The notes under the pieces: model-generated | Seen by the model: the letters and a program-made list of their open reading frames with translations, nothing else | Databases searched by the model: none | What the model was told of the DNA's origin: nothing | Assembly (NCBI GenBank): GCA_050288165.1 | Contig: JBNKDG010000007.1 | Span: 124,001 to 188,000, forward strand | Origin: JAPHTQ01 sp050288165 | Lineage (GTDB): Bacteria; Pseudomonadota; Gammaproteobacteria; Thiohalomonadales; Thiohalomonadaceae | Reading direction: 5' to 3' | DNA length: 64,000 nucleotides | Program-made: the position numbers and the translations under genes | Shown here: piece by piece, positions 17,393 through 26,986 of the stretch | How positions within the stretch are numbered: position 1 is the stretch's first letter | Layout: each line of letters opens with the position of its first letter

Positions 17393-18145
17393 ATGGCAAA
17401 TATGACCATGCGTCAAATGCTGGAGGCCGGTGTTCACTTCGGTCACCAGACCCGTTACTGGAACCCCAAGATGGCTCCGTTCCTCTTCGGCGACCGTAAC
17501 AAGATTCATATCATCAACCTGGAGAAGAGCCTCCCGCTGTACAACGAGGCGATGAACTTCATCTCCAAGCTGGCTTCCAAGAAAGGCAACATCCTTTTCG
17601 TCGGCACCAAGCGCCAGGCCCGTGACATCGTCCGTCAGGAAGCCGAGCGTTGCGGTATGCCCTACGTCAACCACCGTTGGCTGGGCGGCATGCTGACCAA
17701 CTACAAAACCGTCAAGCAGTCCATCAAGCGCCTGAAAGATCTGGAAGCGATGGATCAGGACGGCTCACTGGATCGCCTGACCAAGAAAGAGGCGCTGATG
17801 CGCCGTCGTGAAATGGAAAAGCTGCAGCGCAGCCTGGGCGGTATCAAGGACATGGGCGGCCTGCCGGACGCACTGTTCGTTATCGACGTGGGTCACGAGA
17901 AGATCGCTGTTAACGAAGCGCGTACCCTGGGTATCCCGGTTATCGCCGTTATCGACAGCAACTGCAGCCCGGACAACATCGACTACATCATCCCCGGTAA
18001 CGATGACGCCATCCGCGCCATCACCCTCTATGTTCAGGGCGCATCCAACTCCATCCTGGAAGGCCGTGCCTCTTCTTCCACCGCCGGTGTGAAGGATGAG
18101 TTCATTGAGGTGAGCGAAGACTCCGGCGAAAAGGCGGCTGGCTAA
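17393..18145 (+). CDS. rpsB: 30S ribosomal protein S2
   Basis: 250 residues, full family length. It begins 'MTMRQMLEAGVHFGHQTRYW' after a short start and has the family segments 'NLEKSLPLYNEAMNFI', 'VNHRWLGGMLTNYKTVKQSI' and 'PDALFVIDVGHEKIAV'. The AGGAG ribosome site lies about eight bases before ATG 17393. It is followed by a terminator-like hairpin and then tsf. Confidence 0.97.
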   Translation: MANMTMRQMLEAGVHFGHQTRYWNPKMAPFLFGDRNKIHIINLEKSLPLYNEAMNFISKLASKKGNILFVGTKRQARDIVRQEAERCGMPYVNHRWLGGMLTNYKTVKQSIKRLKDLEAMDQDGSLDRLTKKEALMRRREMEKLQRSLGGIKDMGGLPDALFVIDVGHEKIAVNEARTLGIPVIAVIDSNCSPDNIDYIIPGNDDAIRAITLYVQGASNSILEGRASSSTAGVKDEFIEVSEDSGEKAAG

Positions 18146-18164
18146 ATCGCCTTGAGCTGAAACG

Positions 18165-18190
18165 AAAAGGGGGCATTGCCCCCTTTTTTG
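18165..18190 (+). terminator. rpsB-tsf intergenic terminator/attenuator
   Basis: GGGGGC (18169-18174), loop ATT, GCCCCC (18178-18183), followed by TTTTTT. Its place between rpsB and tsf fits partial termination that sets more S2 than EF-Ts, as known for this pair in other bacteria. Confidence 0.85.
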
Positions 18191-18262
18191 GAACATGACT
18201 ACTCGTGTCCGTCCCGGCGGCGCGATTTCGTTTTTAGATGATTGGTTAAGAGGAACAGCAAC

Positions 18263-19141
18263 ATGTCTATTACCGCTTCTATGGTAAAGGATCTGCGCGA
18301 GCGCACCGGCGCCGGCATGATGGAGTGCAAGAAAGCCCTGGTTGAGTGCAACGGCGACATCGAAGCCGCCATCGAACACATGCGCAAGACCGGTCTGGCC
18401 AAGGCCGACAAGAAAGCCGGTCGTACCGCTGCGGAAGGCCTGATCGTGATCAAGGCTAGCCCTGACAACAAAAAGGTCGCCATTGTCGAAGTTAACTGCG
18501 AAACCGACTTCGTCACCAAGGGCGACGACTTCCAGAACTTCAGCAACGAAGTGGCGCAACTGGCACTGGACAACAACGCTGCTGATGTCGATGCGCTGAT
18601 GGCCTGCACCATGTCCGGCGGTGCTTCCGTCGCTGACACCCTGAAGACGCTGATCGCCAAGATCGGTGAGAACATGAATGTACGTCGCGTTGCTCTGCTG
18701 CAAAGCAATGGCCTGCTGGCCAGCTACTCCCACGGCAGCCGCATCGGTGTGGTCGTTAACCTGGAAGGCGGCGATCTGGATCTGGGTCGCGACATCGCCA
18801 TGCACATCGCTGCCAGCCGTCCTACCGCGGTCTCTGACGCCGAAGTTGACCCGGCGCTGATCGAGAAGGAAAAAGAGATATTTACCGCTCAGGCCGCCGA
18901 ATCCGGCAAGCCTGCCGAGATCATCGAGAAGATGATCGGCGGTCGTATCGCCAAGTTCCTGAAAGAGATCACCCTGCTGGGTCAGCCGTTCGTTAAAGAC
19001 CCGGATACCACCGTAGAGAAGCTGCTCAAGGGCGCAGGTGCAACCGTTGTTGCTTTCACCCGTTTTGAGGTGGGCGAGGGTATCGAGAAGAAACAGGAAA
19101 ACTTTGCCGACGAGGTTATGGCCCAGGTCAAAGGTAGCTAA
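18263..19141 (+). CDS. tsf: translation elongation factor Ts
   Basis: 292 residues. Nucleotide exchange factor for EF-Tu. It starts 'MSITASMVKDLRERTGAGMM', with the conserved 'ALVECNGDIEAAIEHMRKTG' N-terminal domain and 'VEVNCETDFVTKGDDF' core. An in-frame codon at 18242 exists, but ATG 18263 follows AGGAA and gives the family start. Downstream genes pyrH and frr follow with almost no gaps. Confidence 0.97.
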   Translation: MSITASMVKDLRERTGAGMMECKKALVECNGDIEAAIEHMRKTGLAKADKKAGRTAAEGLIVIKASPDNKKVAIVEVNCETDFVTKGDDFQNFSNEVAQLALDNNAADVDALMACTMSGGASVADTLKTLIAKIGENMNVRRVALLQSNGLLASYSHGSRIGVVVNLEGGDLDLGRDIAMHIAASRPTAVSDAEVDPALIEKEKEIFTAQAAESGKPAEIIEKMIGGRIAKFLKEITLLGQPFVKDPDTTVEKLLKGAGATVVAFTRFEVGEGIEKKQENFADEVMAQVKGS

Positions 19142-19144
19142 GAG

Positions 19145-19882
19145 ATGGGTGCCGCCAAGGGCAAACTGGCATATAAACGTATCCTGCTCAAACTCAGCGG
19201 CGAAGCGCTGATGGGCGAGCAGGACTTCGGTATCGATCCGGCGGTGGTGCAGCGCATCTCCGCCGAGATCGCCGAAATCGTCAAGGATGGAGTGGAAGTC
19301 GGTTTGGTGATCGGTGGTGGCAACATCTTCCGTGGCGTCAGTCTGGCTTCCGGTGGCATTGAACGGGCCACCGCGGATCACATGGGGATGCTGGCGACGG
19401 TGATTAACTCGCTGTCGGTACAGGATGCCCTGGAGAAAGCGGGTGTTACCGTACGGGTGATGTCGGCACTGCCGATCCATCAGGTCTGTGAAGACTATGC
19501 GCGTCGTCGTGCCATTCGCCACCTGGAAAAGGGGCGGGTGGTGATCATGGCCGCCGGTACCGGTAACCCGTTCTTCACCACCGACTCTGCGGCGACCCTG
19601 CGTGCTATCGAGATCAACGCCGATCTGGTGCTCAAGGCAACCAAGGTGGATGGCGTGTACAACGCCGATCCGGTCAAGGACCCGACGGCGACCCGCTACA
19701 GTCGCCTGACCTTTACCGAGGTGCTGAACAAACAGCTCGGTGTGATGGATCTGACCGCTATCGTTCTGTGCCGTGACCACAACATGTCCTTGCGTGTATT
19801 CAACATGAACAAACCGGGTGCCCTGCGCGACATTATGTTGGGCGAGGATGAAGGCACTCTGGTGGAATGTGGAGATAAGTGA
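19145..19882 (+). CDS. pyrH: UMP kinase
   Basis: 245 residues, amino-acid kinase fold, hexameric in other bacteria. It phosphorylates UMP to UDP. Family segments: 'RILLKLSGEALMG', 'VIGGGNIFRG', 'AAGTGNPFFTTDSAATLRA' and 'LKATKVDGVYNADP'. It starts three bases after the tsf stop and ends overlapping the frr start by one base (TGATG). Confidence 0.96.
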   Translation: MGAAKGKLAYKRILLKLSGEALMGEQDFGIDPAVVQRISAEIAEIVKDGVEVGLVIGGGNIFRGVSLASGGIERATADHMGMLATVINSLSVQDALEKAGVTVRVMSALPIHQVCEDYARRRAIRHLEKGRVVIMAAGTGNPFFTTDSAATLRAIEINADLVLKATKVDGVYNADPVKDPTATRYSRLTFTEVLNKQLGVMDLTAIVLCRDHNMSLRVFNMNKPGALRDIMLGEDEGTLVECGDK

Positions 19883-20439
19883 TGATTAACGACATCCAGA
19901 AATCTGCCGAATCACGTATGCAGAAGAGCATCGAGGCGCTGAAGACCGAACTGACCAAAATCCGTACCGGTCGCGCCCATCCCAGTCTGCTGAACCATAT
20001 CACCGTCGACTACTACGGCTCCGAAGTGCCGATCGGCCAGGTGGCCAATATCGCAGTGGAAGATTCGCGTACCCTGACCGTGACCCCGTGGGAAAAGCCG
20101 ATGGTCGCGGCGGTGGAGAAGGCGATCATGACCTCCGATCTGGGTTTGAACCCCTCCAGTGCCGGTACCGTGATCCGTGTACCGATGCCGCCGCTGACCG
20201 AAGAGCGCCGTCGCGATCTGACCAAGGTGGTCAGGAACGAAGGCGAGCAGGCCAAGGTGGCTATCCGCAACATCCGTCGTGATTCCAATAACGACATCAA
20301 AGGTTTGTTGAAGGATAAGGAGATCGGTGAGGATCAGGCCCGTGGTGGCGAGGATAGCATTCAGAAGATCACCGACAAGTACATCGCTGAAGTGGACAAG
20401 GTGGTCGCTGCCAAAGAGCAGGACCTGCTGTCCATCTAG
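19882..20439 (+). CDS. frr: ribosome recycling factor
   Basis: 185 residues, the family length. It splits post-termination ribosomes with EF-G. It starts 'MINDIQKSAESRMQKSIEAL' and includes 'KIRTGRAHPSLL' and the acidic helical C-terminus. GTG at 19879 is in frame just upstream, but ATG 19882 matches the family start and overlaps the pyrH stop. A terminator follows. Confidence 0.96.
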   Translation: MINDIQKSAESRMQKSIEALKTELTKIRTGRAHPSLLNHITVDYYGSEVPIGQVANIAVEDSRTLTVTPWEKPMVAAVEKAIMTSDLGLNPSSAGTVIRVPMPPLTEERRRDLTKVVRNEGEQAKVAIRNIRRDSNNDIKGLLKDKEIGEDQARGGEDSIQKITDKYIAEVDKVVAAKEQDLLSI

Positions 20440-20453
20440 GGCGCAATAACAAC

Positions 20454-20486
20454 GCAGCGGCCTCTATGTAAGGCCGCTGCTTTTTT
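20454..20486 (+). terminator. rho-independent terminator after frr
   Basis: GCAGCGGCC (20454-20462), nine-base loop, GGCCGCTGC (20472-20480), then TTTTTT (20481-20486). A perfect 9-bp stem. It separates the rpsB-frr unit from uppS, whose start codon lies only a few bases beyond the T run. Confidence 0.92.
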
Positions 20487-20494
20487 CCACAGCG

Positions 20495-21274
20495 ATGCCG
20501 GATTCGGTGGGTATGGCCGACAAAAACGATTCCAACTTCACCCAGGGCAATGTCCCCCGTCATGTCGCCATCATTATGGATGGTAATGGCCGCTGGGGAC
20601 GCAAACGCCACTTACCGCGTGTGGCCGGTCACAAGGTCGGTCTGGAAGCGGTGCGTCGCACCATCAATAGTTGTGTTAAAACCGGGGTCGAGGTTTTGAC
20701 CCTGTTCGCCTTCAGCAGCGAGAACTGGCGTCGTCCCAAGGACGAGGTCGGGGTGCTGATGAATCTGTTTCTCACCGCACTGCAAAATGAAGTCAAAAAG
20801 CTGCACCAGAACGGCGTGCGTGTGCGTGTCATCGGCGATATCAGCGCCTTCTCCCCCGAACTGCAGCAGCGTATCCGTGAAAGTGAGGCGCTGACCCGCG
20901 ACAACACCCGCCTGCATCTCAACATCGCCGCCAACTACGGCGGTCGCTGGGACATCACCCAGGCCTGTCGTGCCCTGGCGGCAGAGGTGGAAGCTGGCAG
21001 GCTTGTCAGTGAGGCGATCACCCCTGAGTTGATCGACAAGCATCTCTCCCTGACCGATCTGCCCGAGCCGGATCTGTTTATTCGCACCGGTGGCGAGCAG
21101 CGCATCAGCAACTTCCTGCTCTGGCAACTGGCCTATACCGAGCTCTATTTCACCGATCTGCTGTGGCCCGATTTCGACGAGACCGCTTTCAACGCTGCCC
21201 TCGAGTCGTTCGCCTCCCGTCAGCGCCGTTTCGGTCGCACCGGCGATCAGGTTGAGGAGATGCGTCATGCTTAA
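20495..21274 (+). CDS. uppS: undecaprenyl diphosphate synthase
   Basis: 259 residues, cis-prenyltransferase. It makes C55-PP, the lipid carrier for peptidoglycan and surface polysaccharides. Key segments: 'HVAIIMDGNGRWG' with the catalytic Asp, 'LTLFAFSSENWRRP', and the C-terminal 'PDLFIRTGGEQRISNFLLWQ'. ATG at 20495 or at 20513 could be the start; neither has a clean ribosome site, and the shorter form would lack six residues. It begins the uppS-cdsA-dxr-rseP-bamA run, with overlapping genes. Confidence 0.93.
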   Translation: MPDSVGMADKNDSNFTQGNVPRHVAIIMDGNGRWGRKRHLPRVAGHKVGLEAVRRTINSCVKTGVEVLTLFAFSSENWRRPKDEVGVLMNLFLTALQNEVKKLHQNGVRVRVIGDISAFSPELQQRIRESEALTRDNTRLHLNIAANYGGRWDITQACRALAAEVEAGRLVSEAITPELIDKHLSLTDLPEPDLFIRTGGEQRISNFLLWQLAYTELYFTDLLWPDFDETAFNAALESFASRQRRFGRTGDQVEEMRHA

Positions 21275-22076
21275 ACTACGCGTTATCACTGCCCTGATCC
21301 TGGCGCCGCTGGCGCTGTGGGCGATCTGGTCCAGCTCTCCCGCCGCTTTTGCTCTGGGTGTCGCCCTGATCGTCTCCATGGGTGCCTGGGAGTGGGCGCG
21401 CCTTTGCGGTCTGAACACCATGCCCGGCAGACTGGCCTATGTGGCGCTGATTGCCGCGTCGATCTTCGTGGTCTATCGCTTTGCCGGTTCCGGTGAGTGG
21501 TCAATGATGATTTTGCTTGCTGCGGCCGCCTGGTGGGGCGTGGCGCTGCTCTCGGTGCTGGCCTACCCCCGTAGCGCGGCCTTGTGGAAATTCGCTCCGG
21601 TACGCGGCGTGGCCGGGATACTGGTGATGGTGCCTGCCTGGGCAGCACTGTCGTTGCTGCATCAGCGTTTCGGTCCTGGTTTCGTGATTCTGCTGGTGAT
21701 GCTGATCTGGGCTGCCGATACCGGCGCCTACTTTGCCGGTCGCGCCTTCGGCAAGCGCAAGCTGGCGCCGAATGTCAGCCCGGGCAAGACCTGGGAAGGG
21801 GTAGTCGGTGGGATGCTGTTCGCCCTGCTGATCGCCCAGATCTCGACAATCTGGCTGCCCCCGGTGGACGGGATGGCAGCCTATCTGATTCTGGTGGTAT
21901 TGACCGTTGCCCTGTCGGTGCTCGGCGACCTGCTGGAGAGTCTGTTCAAGCGCATCGCCGCGGTCAAGGACAGCGGCGGTCTGCTGCCGGGGCATGGTGG
22001 CGTGCTGGATCGTATCGACAGCCTCACCGCCGCCGCGCCGATCTTCACTCTGGGACTGTTATGGCTGAGTCGGTAA
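21267..22076 (+). CDS. cdsA: phosphatidate cytidylyltransferase
   Basis: 269 residues, an integral membrane enzyme with about eight hydrophobic segments. It makes CDP-diacylglycerol. The family signature is near the end: 'NVSPGKTWEGVVGG', then 'LGDLLESLFKRIAAVKDSGG' with 'LLPGHGGVLDRIDSL'. The frame is open far upstream inside uppS; ATG 21267 is chosen because GAGGAG (21254-21259) stands seven bases before it. It overlaps uppS by eight bases and dxr by sixteen. Confidence 0.95.
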   Translation: MLKLRVITALILAPLALWAIWSSSPAAFALGVALIVSMGAWEWARLCGLNTMPGRLAYVALIAASIFVVYRFAGSGEWSMMILLAAAAWWGVALLSVLAYPRSAALWKFAPVRGVAGILVMVPAWAALSLLHQRFGPGFVILLVMLIWAADTGAYFAGRAFGKRKLAPNVSPGKTWEGVVGGMLFALLIAQISTIWLPPVDGMAAYLILVVLTVALSVLGDLLESLFKRIAAVKDSGGLLPGHGGVLDRIDSLTAAAPIFTLGLLWLSR

Positions 22077-23260
22077 AGGGCGTCACCATCCTCGGTGCCA
22101 CCGGCTCCATCGGCGTCAGCACGCTGGATGTGCTGGCACGCCATCCCGAGCGCTATCGGGTGGTGGCACTGAGCGCCAATCGCCAGGTCGAGCGTCTGCT
22201 GGAGCAGTGTCTGCAATTCTGTCCGCGCTACGCGGTGATGGTCGACGAAGCGGCGGCGGAGCAACTGCGCGGCAAACTGGCGGCGCAGGGCGCCGAGGTT
22301 GAGGTATTGAGCGGCGTGGCGGGACTGGAAACGATCGCCGCGCTGGATGAGGTCGACTACGTGATGGCGGCCATCGTCGGTGCTGCCGGGTTGCCCCCGG
22401 CACTCGCCGCGGCGCGTAGCGGCAAGCGTATTCTGCTGGCCAATAAAGAGGCGCTGGTGATGTCGGGCCAGCTCTTTATGGATGAGGTGCGCCGCCACAA
22501 CGCCGAACTGCTGCCCATCGACAGCGAACACAACGCCATCTTCCAGTGCATGCCGGGCGATTTCTCCCGCGGCCTGAGTGAGGTTGGGGTTAGCCGTATC
22601 CTGCTGACCGCCTCCGGTGGCCCGTTCCGTACCACCCCCATCGAGCAACTGGCGTCGGTGACCCCGGCCCAGGCGGTGGCCCATCCCAACTGGTCGATGG
22701 GACAGAAGATTTCGGTCGATTCCGCCACCATGATGAACAAGGGGCTGGAAGTGATTGAAGCGTGCTGGTTGTTTAATACCACTACCGCGAATATTCAGGT
22801 GGTGCTGCACCCGCAGAGCGTGATCCACTCGATGGTGGAGTACAACGACGGTTCGGTGCTGGCGCAGATGGGCAATCCCGACATGCGTACCCCCATCGCC
22901 CACGCTCTGGCCTGGCCGGAGCGGATCGAGTCGGGTGTGCCGAGCCTCAACCTGTTCGAGGTGGCGCGGCTCGATTTCGAGGCACCGGATTTAAAGCGTT
23001 TTCCCTGCCTGCGGCTGGCGATGGAGGCGATCGAGGCGGGCGGTACCGCACCGGCGATTCTCAATGCCGCCAACGAGATCGCCGTCGAGGCGTTCCTGCA
23101 GGAGCGTATCCGTTTCACCGCGATCCCGGAACTTATTGAAGCGACACTGGGACGAATGACCATTGCGGCGGCCGACTCGCTGGAGACGATCTTTGCCGCC
23201 GATGCGGCAGCCAGAGAGATGACCACCGCGCTGATGGATGATGTAGAGGTAATGCACTGA
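22061..23260 (+). CDS. dxr: 1-deoxy-D-xylulose-5-phosphate reductoisomerase
   Basis: 399 residues, close to E. coli Dxr. It converts DXP to MEP in the non-mevalonate isoprenoid route. Visible: NADPH-binding 'ILGATGSIGVSTLDV', metal and substrate region 'PIDSEHNAIFQCM', 'LLTASGGPFR' and 'SATMMNKGLEVIEA'. The start ATG lies inside the end of cdsA; the frame upstream belongs to no gene. The stop overlaps the rseP start by one base. Confidence 0.96.
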   Translation: MAESVKGVTILGATGSIGVSTLDVLARHPERYRVVALSANRQVERLLEQCLQFCPRYAVMVDEAAAEQLRGKLAAQGAEVEVLSGVAGLETIAALDEVDYVMAAIVGAAGLPPALAAARSGKRILLANKEALVMSGQLFMDEVRRHNAELLPIDSEHNAIFQCMPGDFSRGLSEVGVSRILLTASGGPFRTTPIEQLASVTPAQAVAHPNWSMGQKISVDSATMMNKGLEVIEACWLFNTTTANIQVVLHPQSVIHSMVEYNDGSVLAQMGNPDMRTPIAHALAWPERIESGVPSLNLFEVARLDFEAPDLKRFPCLRLAMEAIEAGGTAPAILNAANEIAVEAFLQERIRFTAIPELIEATLGRMTIAAADSLETIFAADAAAREMTTALMDDVEVMH

Positions 23261-24621
23261 TGATGGATGTTCTGTTGACCGTCGTGTCGCTACTGGTGGC
23301 CTTGAGCCTGCTGATTGCCGTACACGAACTGGGTCACTTTCTGGTCGCCCGCTGGATGGGAGTGAAGGTACTGCGCTACTCCATCGGTTTCGGCAAACCG
23401 CTATGGCAGAAAACCTCCGGTGCAGACCAGACCGAATATGTGCTGGCGGCGATCCCGCTGGGCGGTTACGTCAAAATGCTCGACGAGCGCGAGGGCGAGG
23501 TGCCCGAGGCGGAACTGCATCGCGCCTTTAACCGTCAGCCGGTGTTAAAGCGTAGCTCCATCGTACTGGCCGGTCCGTTTTTCAACTTTGCCTTTGCCAT
23601 CGTCGCCTACTGGTTGATGTTTGTGATCGGTATCAATGGCATCAAGCCAATCATCGGTGATATTGCACCCGATACGATCGCCTCGGCGGCGGGTTTGCAC
23701 AGCGGTCAGGAGATCCTCTCGGTGGATGGCGAGCCGACCCCGACCTGGCAGTCGGCGATTGAGGCGATCCTGCCCAAGATGTTGCTCAACCTGCCGGTGA
23801 AGCTGACCGTCTACGAGGGCGGCGTTAGCCGCGAGGCCGTGCTCGAAGTTAACGATGTGGCGGCCGACAGCAATCCTCAGGAGCTTTACCGCAAGCTGGG
23901 ACTGAACGTATACCAGCCACGCATCGCGCCGGTGATCGGCAAGGTGGTTAGCGGCTCGGTGGCTGAACAGGCCGGACTGAAGACCGGTGACCGGGTGATT
24001 ATGGCGGCGGGACAGTCCGTAGATGAGTGGCAACAACTGGTGTCGATCATCGAGGTGCATCCCGATATGCCGCTTGAGCTGCGGGTTCAGCGCGATGGCA
24101 GTGACGTGACACTCAACCTGCGTCCTCAGGCCGTTACTGGCGACAAGGGGTCGGTGGGCAAGATCGGCGCTGCCGTCTATTTCGATCGCAGCCTGTTTGA
24201 GCCGCTGCGTGCGGAATTACGGTATGATGCGCTAGCGGCGCTGCCCGCCGCTTTGAACAAAAGCTGGGAGATGGCCTCGCTGACATTGAAGATGATCGGC
24301 GAAATGATTATGGGCCGTGCTTCGGTGGAGAATATCAGCGGGCCCATCGGTATCGCCCAGTATGCCAAGCAGTCTGCCGATGCGGGGATCAGCCACTTCC
24401 TCAAGTTTCTTGGTCTGATCAGCGTCAGCCTCGGGGTGTTGAATCTGTTACCGATCCCGGTGTTGGATGGTGGGCATTTGCTCTACTACCTCATTGAGGG
24501 AGTGATTCGTCGTCCGCTGCCGGAGCAGATCGAGGCGCTGGGGCAACGCATCGGTCTGGCATTGATTCTGGCCCTGACCTGTTTGGCTATTTTTAACGAC
24601 CTGGTTCGTCTTGCCGAGTAA
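23260..24621 (+). CDS. rseP: RIP metalloprotease RseP (site-2 protease)
   Basis: 453 residues. An inner-membrane zinc protease that cleaves anti-sigma factor RseA and remnant signal peptides. Active-site motif HELGH at residues 22-26 in the first membrane segment, second motif LDGGH at 402-406, with two PDZ-like domains in the periplasmic loop between. The start is a double ATG at 23260/23263. It is coupled to dxr and sits directly upstream of bamA, the common order. Confidence 0.95.
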   Translation: MMDVLLTVVSLLVALSLLIAVHELGHFLVARWMGVKVLRYSIGFGKPLWQKTSGADQTEYVLAAIPLGGYVKMLDEREGEVPEAELHRAFNRQPVLKRSSIVLAGPFFNFAFAIVAYWLMFVIGINGIKPIIGDIAPDTIASAAGLHSGQEILSVDGEPTPTWQSAIEAILPKMLLNLPVKLTVYEGGVSREAVLEVNDVAADSNPQELYRKLGLNVYQPRIAPVIGKVVSGSVAEQAGLKTGDRVIMAAGQSVDEWQQLVSIIEVHPDMPLELRVQRDGSDVTLNLRPQAVTGDKGSVGKIGAAVYFDRSLFEPLRAELRYDALAALPAALNKSWEMASLTLKMIGEMIMGRASVENISGPIGIAQYAKQSADAGISHFLKFLGLISVSLGVLNLLPIPVLDGGHLLYYLIEGVIRRPLPEQIEALGQRIGLALILALTCLAIFNDLVRLAE

Positions 24622-24645
24622 TTGACGATTAATAAACGAGAGAAA

Positions 24646-26961
24646 ATGTCTTTGCTGTTACGTGTCGGTCTTGTCGCACTGTTGGCCTGGAGTTCGGCCG
24701 CTGTCGCCATCGAGAAGTTTGTGATTTCAGATATCCGCGTAGAGGGGTTGCAGCGTATCTCCCTGGGTACGGTCTATAACTATCTGCCGTTGAAAAAGGG
24801 CGATACCCTGGATGAAGAGACTGCCGATGCCGCAGTTCATGCGCTGTACAAAACTGGCTTCTTCCGCGATGTGGTGCTGGAGCGTGATGGCAAGGTACTG
24901 GTGGTATTTCTTGCCGAGCGTCCGGCGATTGCCAGTATCGAGCTGAAAGGTAATGACGATATTCCGACCGATACCCTGAAGGCCAACATCAAGCTGGTCG
25001 GTATGAGCGAAGGCCATGTGTTTGACTACTCGATGCTGGACAAGGTCAAACAGGAGTTGAAGCAGGCCTATCTGGCGATGGGTAAATACAATGCCCAGGT
25101 GCGTTCCACCGTCACGCCACTGGAGCGGAACCGGGTTGCGGTACTGATCGAGATCGCCGAAGGCGATGTGGCGGCGATTCGGCATTTGAACATCATCGGT
25201 AACCAGGCATACAGTCAGGCGGAACTGACCAGGAAGTTTCAACTTGGACCGGATGCGGGTTGGTTTAGCAGCAGCGATCAATATTCCAAGCAGAAACTGG
25301 CTGCCGATCTGGAGACACTGCGCTCCTATTACATGAACAGCGGTTATATCAATTTCGACATCCTCTCCACTCAGGTGACGATTACCCCGGACAGGAAGGA
25401 TGTCTACATCACCATCAACATCGCCGAAGGCGAGAAGTACAAAATCGGTTCAGTCACTGTTGCGGGCGAAACCATCGTCCCCAGGGCGGAGATCGAAAAA
25501 CTGATTTCGGTCAAACCCGGCGATACCTTCTCGCGTCTGGAGATTACCGAGAGTCATAAACGTATTGGCGATGCGCTGGGCAACATCGGTTACGCCTTCT
25601 CCAACATCAATCCCATTCCGGAAGTCGACAAAGAGAAGCTTGAGGTCAACCTCACGTACATGATCGACCCGGGACAGCGGGTATCAGTTCGCCGCATCAA
25701 CCTTACCGGTAACCTGCGTACCAATGACGAAGTGCTGCGTCGTGAAATGCGTCAGATGGAAGGCGGCTGGATGTCTTCCAGCAAGGTGCAGCGTTCGGTG
25801 ACCCGTCTCAACCGCTTGGGCTATTTCAATGATGTCAGCGTCAAAACCCCGCAGGTGCCGGGGACGACGGATCAGGTCGATGTTAATTTCGACGTAGTGG
25901 AACGCGACTCTTTCGGTAGCTTCAACTTCGGTATCGGTTACGGCGACGTGCAGGGGATGTTGATCAACGCCAGCATCAACTGGGAAAACTTTCTCGGTAC
26001 CGGCGAGAAGATGTCGATTAACTTCGACAACAGTTCCACCGCGACTACCTACAGTTTCAACTCTACTGACCCCTACTGGACAAAGGATGGGGTCAGTCGT
26101 ACCTATAGTCTTTACTACCGCACCACCGACTCCGGTGCGGCCAATACCTCGGATTACACCCGTGATAGTTATGGTGGTTCGCTGCGCTTTGGCGTACCGG
26201 TGAGTGAATACGATACGATGAGTTACGGCCTGCGTTACGAACACTCGAAAATGAACGTGGACAGCGCGACCTCAACCGAGGTGCTCGACTTCTGTGCCGA
26301 TGCCACAACATCCAGTGTTCAATATGACTGCCAATACGATACCTACAGCATCGATGTTGGCTGGACCCATGATACCCGTAACCGCGCGATCTTCCCGGAT
26401 GCCGGCGGCAAACTGTCGCTGGGTGGCGAGGTGGGTCTGCCCGCTACGGACAGTTCGCACCGCTTTTATAAACTGCGGGTTAACGAGCAGCACTATTTCC
26501 CGCTGGCGAAATACCTGACCTTTAGTGTGGAAGGGGAGGTCGCCTACGCCGATGTCTACGACACTAGTAAAATCCTGGCGCCCTATGAACGCTACTATGC
26601 TGGCGGTGTCTCTACCGTGCGCGGCTATCGCACCAATACCATGTTCTCGACACCGTCTACCCTGGATACCTCTGGCGACCCGTTTGGCGGTAATGCCCGC
26701 CTGCTGGGCAGTATGGAGTTGGTGTTCCCGCCACCCTGGGAGCCGGACAGCCAGTCAATGCGCTTGAAGGCTTTCGTCGACGCGGGTAACGTATACGACA
26801 CCAGTGAAAGCACCGACCTGTCAGAACTTCGCTACACTACTGGCCTGACACTGTCCTGGATGACCCCGGTCGGGCCGTTGACCTTCAGTTATGCCGTACC
26901 GCTGAACGAGAAAACCGGTGACGAAACGGAGAGCTTCCAGTTCACGCTGGGCATCCAGTAA
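24646..26961 (+). CDS. bamA: outer membrane protein assembly factor BamA
   Basis: 771 residues. The central component that folds and inserts beta-barrel proteins. Signal peptide about residues 1-21 (ending AAVA), five POTRA domains up to about residue 410 ('FVISDIRVEGLQRISLGTVY' begins the first), then the 16-strand Omp85 barrel with 'YYAGGVSTVRGY' (the VRGF/Y loop 6 motif). ATG 24646 is preferred over TTG 24622 because the signal peptide starts there. The C-terminus ends in Gln (TLGIQ) rather than the usual Phe or Trp. Confidence 0.96.
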   Translation: MSLLLRVGLVALLAWSSAAVAIEKFVISDIRVEGLQRISLGTVYNYLPLKKGDTLDEETADAAVHALYKTGFFRDVVLERDGKVLVVFLAERPAIASIELKGNDDIPTDTLKANIKLVGMSEGHVFDYSMLDKVKQELKQAYLAMGKYNAQVRSTVTPLERNRVAVLIEIAEGDVAAIRHLNIIGNQAYSQAELTRKFQLGPDAGWFSSSDQYSKQKLAADLETLRSYYMNSGYINFDILSTQVTITPDRKDVYITINIAEGEKYKIGSVTVAGETIVPRAEIEKLISVKPGDTFSRLEITESHKRIGDALGNIGYAFSNINPIPEVDKEKLEVNLTYMIDPGQRVSVRRINLTGNLRTNDEVLRREMRQMEGGWMSSSKVQRSVTRLNRLGYFNDVSVKTPQVPGTTDQVDVNFDVVERDSFGSFNFGIGYGDVQGMLINASINWENFLGTGEKMSINFDNSSTATTYSFNSTDPYWTKDGVSRTYSLYYRTTDSGAANTSDYTRDSYGGSLRFGVPVSEYDTMSYGLRYEHSKMNVDSATSTEVLDFCADATTSSVQYDCQYDTYSIDVGWTHDTRNRAIFPDAGGKLSLGGEVGLPATDSSHRFYKLRVNEQHYFPLAKYLTFSVEGEVAYADVYDTSKILAPYERYYAGGVSTVRGYRTNTMFSTPSTLDTSGDPFGGNARLLGSMELVFPPPWEPDSQSMRLKAFVDAGNVYDTSESTDLSELRYTTGLTLSWMTPVGPLTFSYAVPLNEKTGDETESFQFTLGIQ

Positions 26962-26986
26962 CGATGGTTTACTACAGGAAATCGTC

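Noticed and set aside
17765..19780. A 671-codon open frame on the minus strand opposite rpsB, tsf and pyrH
   Set aside because: It spans three well-conserved genes on the other strand, has low-complexity His/Asp/Gly/Val composition typical of antisense frames in GC-rich DNA, and has no ribosome site.
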